From Firmicutes bacterium UBA5286 (GTDB taxonomy: Bacteria > Bacillota > Proteinivoracia > UBA4975): a stretch of 31,098 nt of DNA. Under the pieces are notes generated by a model, which saw only the letters and a list, made by a program, of their open reading frames with translations, was not told where the DNA came from and made no database searches. The stretch is taken from contig DHSM01000017.1 of the NCBI GenBank assembly GCA_002408465.1, positions 1 through 31,098 on the forward strand, in the 5' to 3' direction. Shown here piece after piece: positions 16,003 to 24,748 of the stretch. Each line of letters begins with the position of its first letter. The stretch's first letter is position 1. The position numbers were made by a program, and so were the translations under genes.

Positions 16003-16031
16003 ATTTTACGGTATTTTCTCCGGGTTTACAA
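16003..16031 (-). promoter_or_regulatory. Candidate glnA promoter
   Basis: On the minus strand TTGTAA (16031-16026) and TAAAAT (16008-16003) are separated by 17 bp. The leader to the GTG start would be about 105 nt. Confidence 0.45.
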
Positions 16032-16120
16032 GGGAAACAGCTTCAGGGGCTTTAAGCGGCATAGTCTATTGCTCCTATAGGATGAGACACGAGATTGAAA
16101 AAGAAAGTTACTCTAGAGAC

Positions 16121-16413
16121 ATAAAAGCGTAATCAGTATTCAGCCGGGTTCAAATGCAAGGTGGTTTTTGAGGTTCTGCAAGAGGCCTCCAAAATTAGCG
16201 AGATTGGAACCAAGTGCGGCATAAGTCCTGTAGCCATCGGGCGCTGGAAAAAATGCGTTCCTTGAACGAGCCCCAGGAGTGTTTAAGCAAGGGCCCTCCG
16301 CAGCCGATAAGGACCTGAAAGAAAAGGATGAAATGGTAGCTCAGCTCGAGTGAACAGTAGGTCAACTCACCTATGAGGTTGACTTAGTAATAAGGGTAGA
16401 ATTCTTGCAGTAA
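16121..16413 (+). pseudogene. Decayed IS3-family transposase orfA
   Basis: Joined translations in two frames recover an IS3/Transposase_8 helix-turn-helix protein. From 16128, RNQYSAGFKCKVVFEVLQ continues through EASKISEIGTKCGISPVA and IGRWKK to a stop at 16263. One frame over, FLERAPGVFKQGPSAADKDL continues through KEKDEMVAQLE, a TGA at 16351, then TVGQLTYEVDLVIR to a TAA at 16411. So there is at least one frameshift and one internal stop, and the ATG has become ATA. No orfB remains and no terminal inverted repeats were found, so this is a solitary, non-functional remnant left of a membrane protein gene. Confidence 0.8.
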
Positions 16414-16423
16414 ATAATCGGAT

Positions 16424-17014
16424 TTAGCCATTGATGATGTTTAACGCTTCCATTACTGCCGAGAATCCCATCAGTACACCCCCTACGATCAGAACAAATA
16501 AAACATCTTTCTTAATACGCGCGGGCCTAACAAGAAAAGCAAAAAATGATTTTAACCCTTGGGGGGAGCTGGTAGGAAAAGCCGCATAAGCTGCTGTAGC
16601 AGAACATATTAGACAAAACGCCAAGGTTTCCCATAACCCAACCTTTAAAAAACCATTCACTATCTCAACCTGCGAAGTATAGGGGAATGCGAAGCTATTG
16701 GTCCCCCTAAGCAACCCATGGAATACTGCAGATCGAAAAAAATGAATGTAGTAGCCGATGGCTAATCCTCGTGCATCATGCCATTGATTCATCATCATTA
16801 AGCCTAAAGCACCGAGAATTATATTTGCTCCGAAGATTTGTATAGCGATTATATAGCCAGATGATATCAAAGATGCAGTAAAATTAATCTTTACCAGCCC
16901 TGGCGGTAAAAGCAAAGACGATAGAGTCCATATTATTACCAGCAGTCCCAGAGTGGTAATAATGGTCACACCGATTCTTACTAATAAGCTTTTATGCATC
17001 AAAAGATTTACCAT
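16424..17014 (-). CDS. Integral membrane protein, distantly SpoIIM-like
   Basis: This is a 196-aa protein with about five hydrophobic segments (near 11-35, 48-75, 85-105, 120-145 and 168-190). The start ATG has AGGAGG at good spacing. GANIILGALGLMMMN, the segment VGLWETLAF and the C-terminal GVLMGFSAVMEALN have the spacing of the SpoIIM/DUF95 family, where a conserved Glu follows HG and a late EA pair ends the last helix. Identity is weak, so this is only a suggestion. It stands alone between an IS remnant and a long gene-free stretch, with lower GC than its neighbours, which suggests past transfer. Function is not known. Confidence 0.6.
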   Translation of the reverse strand: MVNLLMHKSLLVRIGVTIITTLGLLVIIWTLSSLLLPPGLVKINFTASLISSGYIIAIQIFGANIILGALGLMMMNQWHDARGLAIGYYIHFFRSAVFHGLLRGTNSFAFPYTSQVEIVNGFLKVGLWETLAFCLICSATAAYAAFPTSSPQGLKSFFAFLVRPARIKKDVLFVLIVGGVLMGFSAVMEALNIING

Positions 17015-17604
17015 GTAACTTCCTCCTGGGAACTAAGACATATTGGCACTATCAGCTGCTTTACTATCTATATTCCATAAAGGTATATATTTCTCCATAA
17101 CATGCGCTTGACATCCTTCTATCGTAGAATTGCCTTAGATTTCTCTTATTAGCTCACTGCAACTACACATCGGCACTCAAGCCTGATACGTATAGTATAA
17201 TGCTCCATGACAGGTGGATGGGTCAATTTTAATCCGGTCTTGACAGTGGGCAAAACGTCCTTTAATAAAGTAAGGTTCTTCAGGTCATTGATACCCCCCT
17301 AATAATTGGTTATTTCGATACTTTCGTTATTTTGATCGCAACAATATTAATAAATGCAACAATTTAACCAGTTTTGTAATAGCGTATAACAAACAGAGGA
17401 TGTTGTCAACTAAAAATAGAGAAAGCATTTAGTACTGTGAGAATGTAATGACAGTGGCGCGTCAAGGAACATTTTTACATGGTAACGACTAACCTCAAAC
17501 CTTGAACTAGGCTGGTGAACGAGGTTTTTGGCTAACAGACTTAAAAAAGCAAACCTTAGTGGCAACGTTCCCACGCGACAAATAAGGAATTGTACAAGAA
17601 AAAG
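17015..17604. other. Gene-poor AT-rich stretch with promoter-like sites and a possible gene remnant
   Basis: No convincing gene is present. On the minus strand, AGGGGGG at about 17297 is followed by an open stretch of 48 codons (NDLKNLTLLKDVLPTVKTGL and onward to about 17152) that lacks an in-frame start; the only ATG there reads ATG ACC TGA. Upstream of it is TTGACA at 17409-17404 with a poor -10. A direct repeat GTTATTTYGAT is at 17309-17319 and 17326-17336. On the plus strand TTGACA (17240-17245) and TAATAA (17263-17268) are 17 bp apart but lead to no gene. The region may hold a decayed gene or a small RNA. Confidence 0.35.
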
Positions 17605-17633
17605 GACGAAGAACCTAATAGATATTCTTCGTC
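17605..17633 (-). terminator. Terminator after the nif3 gene
   Basis: GACGAAGAA and TTCTTCGTC form a 9-bp stem with an 11-nt loop, followed on the minus strand by CTTTTTC. An outer AATTGTA/TACAATT pair (about 17589-17648) could extend the structure. It lies about 40 bp past the stop of the minus-strand gene at 17674. Confidence 0.65.
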
Positions 17634-17673
17634 ATTGGGTATACAATTTTTTAGTTGCTAAGAAGTTTTGTCC

Positions 17674-18495
17674 CTACTTTGGCTCAATGACCCCGCTCAT
17701 GCGGATTACTTCCATGCCCCGGGTCTCAAGCGCCTTAATAATCAGATTGATGCCGATGGAGTCGCTGGCCATGTGGCCGGCAACGATAATATTGCCGATA
17801 TTTTGCTCTCTGACGGCCTTGATTACATCTTCGGGCATGTGCATGCAGACCAGGGTGCCGATTCCGGCCTCAAAGTAGGCCCTGGCCACATTGACACCGC
17901 CGTTGGTGCCGCCGGCCATGGTGACGAAGACTTTGCCGGCGTAGTCCTTTTCACTGCCAACCCGGATTTCCGGCTTAGTCAGAGCATTCTTGTATTCCGG
18001 GAGCTGCATAAGGGCGTCAAGGACATCTGCCAAAGTGGACTTTGCTTCCAAAGAGCCGTCCAAATGGGCCTGGACCTTGCGCTCAGTCAGCAAGTCGGCG
18101 GGAGTATGAATTCCCATGAAAGGCATGTTAAGAAGTCTTGCCGCAGAGGCTGCCCGGTCATAATTGGTAACATGCAGGCTGCGCTCCACCTTGCCCTTTT
18201 GTTCCTGCAGCATTTTCTGGGCCTTATTAATAGGAACCCCCGCCGCCACCATGCGGGCAACTTGGTTATCCATGACTTTAAAGAGATTGAGGCGAGGAGA
18301 GCCCCCTACCGGGTGATGGGTGATGACCTGATCTACACCCAGCTCCCGGGCGATCATCATCTCTGCCGCTTCCATATCTACGCCGAAGGCTGCCTTCTTG
18401 ATACTATCCCCCTGTACAATGATGCCGGAATCACCAGGTATTTCGGTCAGCCCGGCCATTTCCAGGGCCAGATCCATAATCTCCTTGGTATTCAT
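17674..18495 (-). CDS. Nif3-like dinuclear metal centre hexameric protein
   Basis: This is a 273-aa protein of the NIF3/YqfO/YbgI family, which forms toroidal hexamers with two metal ions per subunit. Biochemical roles proposed for the family include GTP cyclohydrolase I-like activity but are unsettled. Visible metal-ligand motifs are ITHHPVGG (His at about 60-61), MGIHTPADL, and near the end VAGHMASDSIG, matching the family's GH and E/D ligands. The middle segment GTNGGVNVARAYFEAG is also conserved. The start has GAGGAGG at good spacing. It lies downstream of tex, separated by a 106-bp gap with an inverted-repeat element. Confidence 0.85.
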   Translation of the reverse strand: MNTKEIMDLALEMAGLTEIPGDSGIIVQGDSIKKAAFGVDMEAAEMMIARELGVDQVITHHPVGGSPRLNLFKVMDNQVARMVAAGVPINKAQKMLQEQKGKVERSLHVTNYDRAASAARLLNMPFMGIHTPADLLTERKVQAHLDGSLEAKSTLADVLDALMQLPEYKNALTKPEIRVGSEKDYAGKVFVTMAGGTNGGVNVARAYFEAGIGTLVCMHMPEDVIKAVREQNIGNIIVAGHMASDSIGINLIIKALETRGMEVIRMSGVIEPK

Positions 18496-18510
18496 AGTCT
18501 TCCTCCTCTT

Positions 18511-18592
18511 TGGGACAAAGGGGACGGTTCTTTTTGTCCCAGCTTTTTTTGCCAGGTCGGTTGAAATGAGCTAAAAGAACTGTCCCCCTTGG
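18511..18592. repeat. GGGGAC-type inverted-repeat element between tex and nif3
   Basis: GGGGACGGTTCTTTT (18520-18534) is inversely repeated as AAAAGAACTGTCCCC (18573-18587) with one mismatch. Inside the left part, TGGGACAAA (18511-18519) pairs with TTTGTCCCA (18533-18541), giving a second hairpin that competes with the first. The motif family resembles the element after the RND gene. Such GGGGACAGTTC repeats occur scattered in many Clostridia genomes and are plausibly REP-like. Confidence 0.6.
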
Positions 18593-18601
18593 CTATTATA
18601 G

Positions 18602-20752
18602 TTAGTTTAGGGCTTTACAAGACAGGGCGATGCGCTGGCGGCGCTTGTCAACGCCGATGACCCTGACGCTGATATTTTCTCCTACCTTGACCACATCCAA
18701 GGGGTGTTTGACAAACTTGTCGGCCAGCTCAGATACGTGAACCAGGCCGGCTTCCTTGAGGCCTATATCCACAAAGGCGCCAAAGTCGGTGACATTGCGG
18801 ACGGTGCCTTTGAGAATCATGCCTTCTTTGAGGTCATCCAAGGTAAGAATGCCCTCTCTGAACAGGGGCGCAGGCAATTTGTCCCTGGGGTCCAGGGCGG
18901 GCTTTTCCAGGGACTGAATGATGTCCCGAAGGGTAGGTTCACCCACACCCAGCTTCTGGGCCAAGGCCTTGACCGACCCAGGCAGTTTGCGGCCCAATTC
19001 CGGAATGCCGCCCCTGCCAAGGTCTTCAGCAGTATAGCCGCATAGACCCAGAAGTTTTTCCGCCACTGCATAGGATTCTGGGTGGACAGTGGTGTTATCC
19101 AGGGGATTCGTCCCTTGCCGGATGCGCAAAAAGCCTGCGCACTGCTGGAAAGTGGCCTCTCCCAGACGGGAGACCTGGAGCAGCTGACTGCGGTCGGAAA
19201 AGACGCCATTATCCTGACGCCATTGGACGATTGATTTTGCAACAGCGGGCTTAATGCCAGCGATGTATGAAAGCAGCGGCGCTGAAGCAGTATTGAGATC
19301 GGCGCCAACCCTGTTGACGCTGGTTTCCACTACTTCACCCAGCAAACGGGCCAGTTCCTTTTGGTCTACATCATGCTGGTACTGACCTACGCCTATGGCC
19401 TGAGGAGGAATCTTCACCAGTTCCGACAGGGGATCCTGGAGCCTGCGGGCGATAGAAACAGCGCTCCGCTGGGAAACATCCAATTCCGGGAATTCTTCCT
19501 TGGCCAGGGGATCAGCAGAATAGACTGAGGCGCCGGATTCATCCACTACAGTGTAGGCTATGCCCGGAATTTCCTGGGTCAGTTCGCCTATCAGCTCGGT
19601 GGTCTCCCGACTGGCGGTGCCGTTGCCAATGGCAATGACATCGATTTTATGTTGCCGGATCAGTTCTCTCAGCCGCTCTTTGGATTTCTCAACCTGATTT
19701 CTGGGGGGTGTGGGATAGATGACATCAATCTCCAGCAACTTGCCCGTTGGGTCGACAACCGCCAGTTTGCATCCCGTCCGGTAGGCCGGGTCGACGCCCA
19801 GAACCGTCTTGCCCCGGGTTGGCGGCTGCAGCAGCAGGGAAGTGAGGTTGGTGGAAAACAGTTTATAGGCAGAAGCATGGGCCATGTCCGTCAGCTCCCT
19901 GCGGATATCCCGTTCAACTGCCGGGGACAGCAGGCGCTGATAGCCGTCTTCCATGGCTTTTCTAACATAATCTGCAGCGTCCTGACGCTGGGGATTGAAG
20001 TTGCGCCGCCACAATTCCTGTAGCAGGTACTGGGGATCAAAATCCAGGGATACTTTGAGGAATTCTTCCTTCTCTCCCCGGTTGATGGCCAGAACCCTAT
20101 GAGAAGGCATCTTGGCCACGGGTTCGCTATAGTCGTAATACATTTCGTAGACAGACTGAGCTTTTACATTGCTGGCTTTTACCACAAGAACAGCCTTATC
20201 CCAGGTGCGCCTGCGGGCAATTATCCTGTTTTCGGCTGCATCGGAAAAGTCCTCTGCCACTATATCCATGGCTCCCTGGAGGGCGGCCTCGGAATTGGGG
20301 ACCTTTTCATTGATGAATTTATCTGCCTCAGCTAGGGGTTCAAGTTCACCGGCAACGAGAATAACAGCAAGGGGCTCAAGGCCTGCATCCCGAGCCTTGC
20401 TTCCCCGGGTGTTGCGCTTGGGCTTGTATGGCCGGTATAAGTCCTCTACCTGCTGGAGTTTGGTGCATTCCCGAATTTGCTTTTCCAGTTCCGGAGTCAG
20501 TTTACCCTGCTCGGAAATGATTCGGACTACTTCCTCCTTGCGCTGATAGAGGTTGCGCTGGTAGCCGGCCTGTTGCTGGAGAGCAAAAATCTGTTCCTCA
20601 TCCAGGCCGCCGGTGACCTCTTTGCGGTACCGGGCGATAAAGGGCACGGTGTTGCCATCATCCAGGAGTTTGATGGTCTCGGTTACCTGATTGATGGGTA
20701 TTTTGAGCTCGGCCGCGATAATTTGCAAAATCTTGGCCTCTACATCGGACAT
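18602..20752 (-). CDS. Tex-family S1 RNA-binding protein
   Basis: Tex is a conserved cytoplasmic nucleic-acid-binding protein tied to transcription and RNA handling. From the ATG at 20752 (AGGAGG upstream) the protein is 716 aa. The frame stays open upstream but the MSDVEAKILQIIAAELKI start is typical. Domains in order: helical N-terminus with PFIARYRKEVTGGLDEEQI; a YqgF/RNase H-like domain near 300-450 (VLGVDPAYRTGCKLAVVD, IAIGNGTASRET); helix-hairpin-helix region near 470-560 (QYQHDVDQKELARLLGEVVE, then NTASAPLLSYIAGIKP); and a C-terminal S1 domain from about 645 (GTVRNVTDFGAFVDIGLKEA). It follows the asparaginase gene on the same strand. Assignment is secure. Confidence 0.94.
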   Translation of the reverse strand: MSDVEAKILQIIAAELKIPINQVTETIKLLDDGNTVPFIARYRKEVTGGLDEEQIFALQQQAGYQRNLYQRKEEVVRIISEQGKLTPELEKQIRECTKLQQVEDLYRPYKPKRNTRGSKARDAGLEPLAVILVAGELEPLAEADKFINEKVPNSEAALQGAMDIVAEDFSDAAENRIIARRRTWDKAVLVVKASNVKAQSVYEMYYDYSEPVAKMPSHRVLAINRGEKEEFLKVSLDFDPQYLLQELWRRNFNPQRQDAADYVRKAMEDGYQRLLSPAVERDIRRELTDMAHASAYKLFSTNLTSLLLQPPTRGKTVLGVDPAYRTGCKLAVVDPTGKLLEIDVIYPTPPRNQVEKSKERLRELIRQHKIDVIAIGNGTASRETTELIGELTQEIPGIAYTVVDESGASVYSADPLAKEEFPELDVSQRSAVSIARRLQDPLSELVKIPPQAIGVGQYQHDVDQKELARLLGEVVETSVNRVGADLNTASAPLLSYIAGIKPAVAKSIVQWRQDNGVFSDRSQLLQVSRLGEATFQQCAGFLRIRQGTNPLDNTTVHPESYAVAEKLLGLCGYTAEDLGRGGIPELGRKLPGSVKALAQKLGVGEPTLRDIIQSLEKPALDPRDKLPAPLFREGILTLDDLKEGMILKGTVRNVTDFGAFVDIGLKEAGLVHVSELADKFVKHPLDVVKVGENISVRVIGVDKRRQRIALSCKALN

Positions 20753-20863
20753 AAAAATTCCTCCTTTTCTCAACAGCCAGGCCAGGCATCCGTTAGCGGC
20801 CCCGGCCTGGTATAGGTCCATATCACATTGCATTGCTGCAGGCCATTTCAGCCCGCTTTTATC

Positions 20864-21877
20864 TTATCCTTCTTGCTTCAGTTTGACAACCGGCCGCACT
20901 TCCCCGCATTTTTCTTGGCGGTGATTGATGTTTTGCGGGTGGTGAAATTCTTCAAGAGCCTGCACCTGTTGGGCAGATAAATATCCCAGCTGACTGAGGA
21001 TTTCCACCACAACGGGTTCCCGTCCCCGGCTGGCGCCATCTTCACATTTGACGGTTATGCCGATGCCCTGATCGATTATGCCTACGCAGTAAACACCGGC
21101 GGCGCCGCCTTTGGCGATTAGTTTCCCCGCTCCCGCCTGCATTAACTTGGTGCAGAACCCGTCGGTCCCACTGATTATTTCCGGATTAGCCATCATTGCC
21201 CCGGTAATCCTGGCACAGGCTTCCTCCCGCTTTTTGCCCAGCCCCTGGGGCCTGGCCAGACGGGCGTAGGCCAGGGACATATTGTACAGGGGCAGGCCAT
21301 GGACAGGCACGCCGCAGCCGTCAACGCCAATGGCAATTTGCTCCCGAGGATACCCAGTCATGTCTGCGATGTAATCCAGGATGATTTGCTGCACAGGATG
21401 GTTTAAGTCAAGATAATTAGAAGGATCAAAGTCTAAATGGGTGACCAGGGTAAGCATGCCAGAATGCTTGCCCGAGCAATTTGAATGTAGAACAGTGGGC
21501 TCTTCACCGGCAAGGAGCATGGCCTTGGCAGTTTCCTTATGGATAGGCAGATGCACTCCGCATTGCAGCAGGGTGTGGTCCCGGCCAATCTTGGCAAATA
21601 TTTTCAGCACTGTTTCAGTGTGAAAGGCCTCGCCATTGTGGGAGGCGCAAAACAAGGCCAGTTCCCTGGGGGAAATGCCGTAATGGTCTACAGCTCCCAG
21701 CTCAACCACCGGCAAAGCCTGAACAGGCTTGGCGGAACTGCGCCAATAGGTTTTGTAGTAGGGATCGCCTGCGCTGTAAAGCAGTTTACCCTGCCAGTCG
21801 ACAATTGCCACATGGCCACGGTGCCGATTTTCCACCAATGGACCCCGGGTCACTTCAACTAAGACTTGAGCTTGCAA
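20864..21877 (-). CDS. L-asparaginase, AnsA/thermolabile type
   Basis: The 337-aa protein belongs to the asparaginase II family first described in Rhizobium etli (PF06089), unrelated to the Escherichia coli enzyme. It is expected to hydrolyse L-asparagine to aspartate and ammonia. Key conserved segments are WRSSAKPVQALP, FCASHNGE, NCSGKHSGML, GVDGCGVPVHGLPL, and ISGTDGFCTKLM. The start is a TTG at 21877 with AAGGAGGA about 8 nt upstream; the nearby ATG is out of frame. It follows a glutamine-amidotransferase-like gene after 43 bp, so the two are probably co-transcribed and both act on amide or gamma-glutamyl nitrogen. Confidence 0.9.
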   Translation of the reverse strand: MQAQVLVEVTRGPLVENRHRGHVAIVDWQGKLLYSAGDPYYKTYWRSSAKPVQALPVVELGAVDHYGISPRELALFCASHNGEAFHTETVLKIFAKIGRDHTLLQCGVHLPIHKETAKAMLLAGEEPTVLHSNCSGKHSGMLTLVTHLDFDPSNYLDLNHPVQQIILDYIADMTGYPREQIAIGVDGCGVPVHGLPLYNMSLAYARLARPQGLGKKREEACARITGAMMANPEIISGTDGFCTKLMQAGAGKLIAKGGAAGVYCVGIIDQGIGITVKCEDGASRGREPVVVEILSQLGYLSAQQVQALEEFHHPQNINHRQEKCGEVRPVVKLKQEG

Positions 21878-21920
21878 AGATCATTCCTCCTTGTTTATAG
21901 GGAAAATTAGTCAGGTGCGG

Positions 21921-22625
21921 TTACTGCTTTTCCTTGCATCTGGTGCAAAAGAGCTCAAAAAGACATAAAAATTCAGGATGCTGGGCAAACATCCTCTCCG
22001 GATGCCACTGAACGCCTAAAATCCAGGGCTCACGGCTTTCCAGGGCCTCCACCAGGCCATCGGGAGAGGTGGCACTGGTTGTCAGACCTGGAGCTACTTT
22101 GTCCACTGCCTGATGATGAAAACTGTTAACGCCGATATCCCCCTTTCCCAGGGCATCAGCCAACATTGTCTCCGGCTGTATGCGCACATGGTGGTGACGA
22201 TGCCAGCCGGGGGCGTTTTGCCTGTGCTGAATTGCATGGACGCCGTCTTCGTCAATATGCTGAAGAATGGTTCCCCCTAAAGCAACGTTGATGACCTGCA
22301 GGCCTCGGCAAATCCCCAGAATGGGCAGGCCAAGCTTCAGGGCTTCATTGACCAGAGCGATTTCCTGTTCATCCCTGAGGGCATCTACCTCCCCCAGACG
22401 GGGCTGTGGCTGCTGGGCGAAAAAGAGGGGCGAAAGATCGTCCCCGCCGCTGAGCAGCAGCCCGTCCAGATGGCGCAGGATCTCAGCGCTGGCAGCAGGA
22501 GACAGAGAGGGCGGCAGGACAACGGGCTGACCACCTGCCTGCTCTATAGCCTCTATATACCCATCCTTGATAAAGCTGATCCCATCCTCATTGCTGTGCT
22601 TGCAGGTTACTGCAATTATTGCCAA
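21921..22625 (-). CDS. Class I glutamine amidotransferase-like gamma-glutamyl hydrolase (peptidase C26)
   Basis: The 234-aa protein belongs to the PuuD/gamma-Glu-GABA hydrolase group. The nucleophile elbow is LGICRGLQ with Cys at about 106, and the rest of the triad is QWHPE with His at about 208 and Glu at about 210. LLLSGGDDLSP and GGTILQHI are also typical. It would cut a gamma-glutamyl bond; substrates in the family include gamma-glutamyl-GABA and similar adducts, and this one is not defined. The start is a TTG with GGAGGGGG upstream. It is the first gene of a probable operon with the asparaginase. Directly upstream the sequence turns AT-rich at the edge of the defence island. Confidence 0.88.
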   Translation of the reverse strand: MAIIAVTCKHSNEDGISFIKDGYIEAIEQAGGQPVVLPPSLSPAASAEILRHLDGLLLSGGDDLSPLFFAQQPQPRLGEVDALRDEQEIALVNEALKLGLPILGICRGLQVINVALGGTILQHIDEDGVHAIQHRQNAPGWHRHHHVRIQPETMLADALGKGDIGVNSFHHQAVDKVAPGLTTSATSPDGLVEALESREPWILGVQWHPERMFAQHPEFLCLFELFCTRCKEKQ

Positions 22626-22784
22626 TATACCCCCTCCTATGGCCCCTCCTAGGGAAGCCAGCGATTTTACCTAACATTATAATATTCAATAACTGCCGGC
22701 GTTTTCCTGCCCCCATAAAAAAAAGACAGCTTCCGAAGTCCACGGTGTCATAGGGACAATTTAAGAAAAGCAAGCTGAATACGG

Positions 22785-22827
22785 AAAATAAGAAAGAGGC
22801 GTTGTCCCGCAAGGGATAATGCCTCTT
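22785..22827 (-). terminator. Terminator after the gajB-like gene
   Basis: On the minus strand AAGAGGCATTATCCC and GGGACAACGCCTCTT pair over 13 of 15 positions around a TTGC loop, followed by TCTTATTTT. It lies 17 bp past the helicase stop. A second T-rich imperfect hairpin lies near 22718-22750. Confidence 0.7.
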
Positions 22828-22843
22828 CTCTTGCCAGTGAAAG

Positions 22844-24748
22844 TTAAGTGATTATTTCGTATTGAACATTTCTATCCTTCAGAGCCGTATCGATTATATT
22901 CTGATCAAATCCATCTGCTAAATGAATGTATAGACTATCTCTCGCGCGACTACAAGCAACATAATACATTCGCACGAACTCATCGGCAGCGGCTTCTTTT
23001 AATATTTCTGGTTTATTATAGACTGCAGGTAATTTTATTTTATCAAAATTATTCGGACTTACGCTTACGATTACCTCATCCCACTCTAGTCCTTTTGCTT
23101 GGTGTACAGTCATATATTTGCTACCAGGAGAAAAAACTTCAGTAAACAGCTTAAAAGAGGTTGCCCAGGTTAGAGCTGTTAAATTCGATACAATTGGTTT
23201 ATTATTATTCAAATCATATTCGTCAATAACAGGAACATAGAAAGATTCTCCAAGCAACAAAACCTTCAAATCGTTATATTTAATCTCATCAAGCCTATTG
23301 TTAAAAATCGTTATTACTTCAACTGGCGATGAAGAGTCAGTTAATCCCTTAAAGGTATCATCTATAATTTCGGTTATTTGCCTTACAATGGAGTGGCTAA
23401 GTTTCCTACGATCAATATCAGTATAGAGCTTAAAAGCATTTAATGCATCAACGAAAGAGCCCTTTTCATGTGCCTCACTTAATTTGAAAATAAACTTAAA
23501 GGCACGAACCCAAGTAACATTATTTATTTCTGTAATTTCGGCTCTTATATCAATAGGAGAGTTGTAATATGAGTTGTAAATGCTTGTTAGTATTTTGATT
23601 TGATCATCTTCAATATCCCGAATATATGCAAAGGCTTTCGCCCATGCACGTGTTAATACAACTCCGCCTCTTTCTATCACGGAGGCTATTATTAATTTGA
23701 CATTTTCAGAATCTCCAATAAGAAACCGTACAGGTGTTTCTTCGATAATAGCTTTTTTATCTTCACTATCGTATGGGCGAATTGAAGTTTGTATCACGTT
23801 TGTATCGGACTGGCGCAAAAAATTGCAGAAATGTACAATATTATTTGTTGAACGCCTATTCCCATTAATCACATACTCCGACAATTGCCGTTCTCCATTT
23901 GGAGTAAAATTCGCAAACTGAGATGGTCTTGCTCCTTGAAAACTGTAAATTGATTGTGCAATATCGCCTATAATACCGATTGTTGTTGATTTCCCTCCGA
24001 TAAGCTTGATCAACAATGTTTGCAGAGGATTGGTGTCCTGAAATTCATCGACAAATATGAACGGAAATTTAACTCGCAAAGAATATAATGCTGTCGGATT
24101 TGCTTTCAATATTTGATATCCAAAAAATAGGATTTCATTGTGGGTTAGTTTTCGTGATTCTGACCACGCGTATTTTTTTATCGGTAATTGGTGATTTTCT
24201 GCAATACTATTCGATGCTGACAGCTGTGTTTTACCGCTTTCCAAAAACACAGTATTATCAACCTGAATCTCTCCCATAAGTTTTTTACTATATGATGGCG
24301 GTATTGTTTCACCCGTTTTATCAATAATAAATTTATAAATTTCTTCTCTATCAATTCCATGTAATATGCCTAAGCCTTCTATCTGTGATGTAATAGGCTT
24401 ATTTCCTTGGATATCGATGGTAAATTGTTCTTTAATAATCCTGCGTAAATCTATCTGAAAGGGCTTGATAATGTGTTCAATAATAAAGCCATGGATAGTA
24501 AATACTTCAACAGAGTCAGAGAACCTATTGAAACGGTGTGTTATCTCTTCTACAGCGGCATTAGTATATGTAATACACAATACTTTTCTCAAACGGCTCT
24601 GGGCTATAATTGGATGATTTGTAACAATATTTTTAACATTCTCAACCAGAAAATGTGTTTTTCCCGCTCCTGGTCCCGCATAAATCTTGACATGATTTTG
24701 GAATTGCTCAGCAGTTAGGATTGTTCCTGATTCTATTTCGAAAGCCAT
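22844..24748 (-). CDS. gajB: UvrD-like superfamily 1 helicase, GajB-like (Gabija)
   Basis: In Gabija defence, GajB is a UvrD/Rep-like helicase that partners the GajA nuclease. The 634-aa protein has all SF1A motifs: Walker A YAGPGAGKTHF (about 25-31), motif Ia CITYTNAAVEEI, motif II FVDEFQDTN (about 233-240), motif III GDIAQSIYSFQGA, motif V TVHQAKGLEWDEV and motif VI YYVACSRARDSL. It is longer than the studied Bacillus cereus GajB (about 490-500 aa); the middle region (about 330-520) is the least conserved. The ATG at 24748 follows AAGGAGGGG and overlaps the end of the OLD gene by 16 nt. AT-rich composition differs from the genes to the left. Gabija assignment rests on the OLD-UvrD pairing. 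Confidence 0.85.
   Translation of the reverse strand: MAFEIESGTILTAEQFQNHVKIYAGPGAGKTHFLVENVKNIVTNHPIIAQSRLRKVLCITYTNAAVEEITHRFNRFSDSVEVFTIHGFIIEHIIKPFQIDLRRIIKEQFTIDIQGNKPITSQIEGLGILHGIDREEIYKFIIDKTGETIPPSYSKKLMGEIQVDNTVFLESGKTQLSASNSIAENHQLPIKKYAWSESRKLTHNEILFFGYQILKANPTALYSLRVKFPFIFVDEFQDTNPLQTLLIKLIGGKSTTIGIIGDIAQSIYSFQGARPSQFANFTPNGERQLSEYVINGNRRSTNNIVHFCNFLRQSDTNVIQTSIRPYDSEDKKAIIEETPVRFLIGDSENVKLIIASVIERGGVVLTRAWAKAFAYIRDIEDDQIKILTSIYNSYYNSPIDIRAEITEINNVTWVRAFKFIFKLSEAHEKGSFVDALNAFKLYTDIDRRKLSHSIVRQITEIIDDTFKGLTDSSSPVEVITIFNNRLDEIKYNDLKVLLLGESFYVPVIDEYDLNNNKPIVSNLTALTWATSFKLFTEVFSPGSKYMTVHQAKGLEWDEVIVSVSPNNFDKIKLPAVYNKPEILKEAAADEFVRMYYVACSRARDSLYIHLADGFDQNIIDTALKDRNVQYEIIT

Noticed and set aside
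17668..18564. 298-codon plus-strand frame antisense to nif3
   Set aside because: Nif3 motifs and ribosome binding site support the minus-strand gene; the other frame has none.
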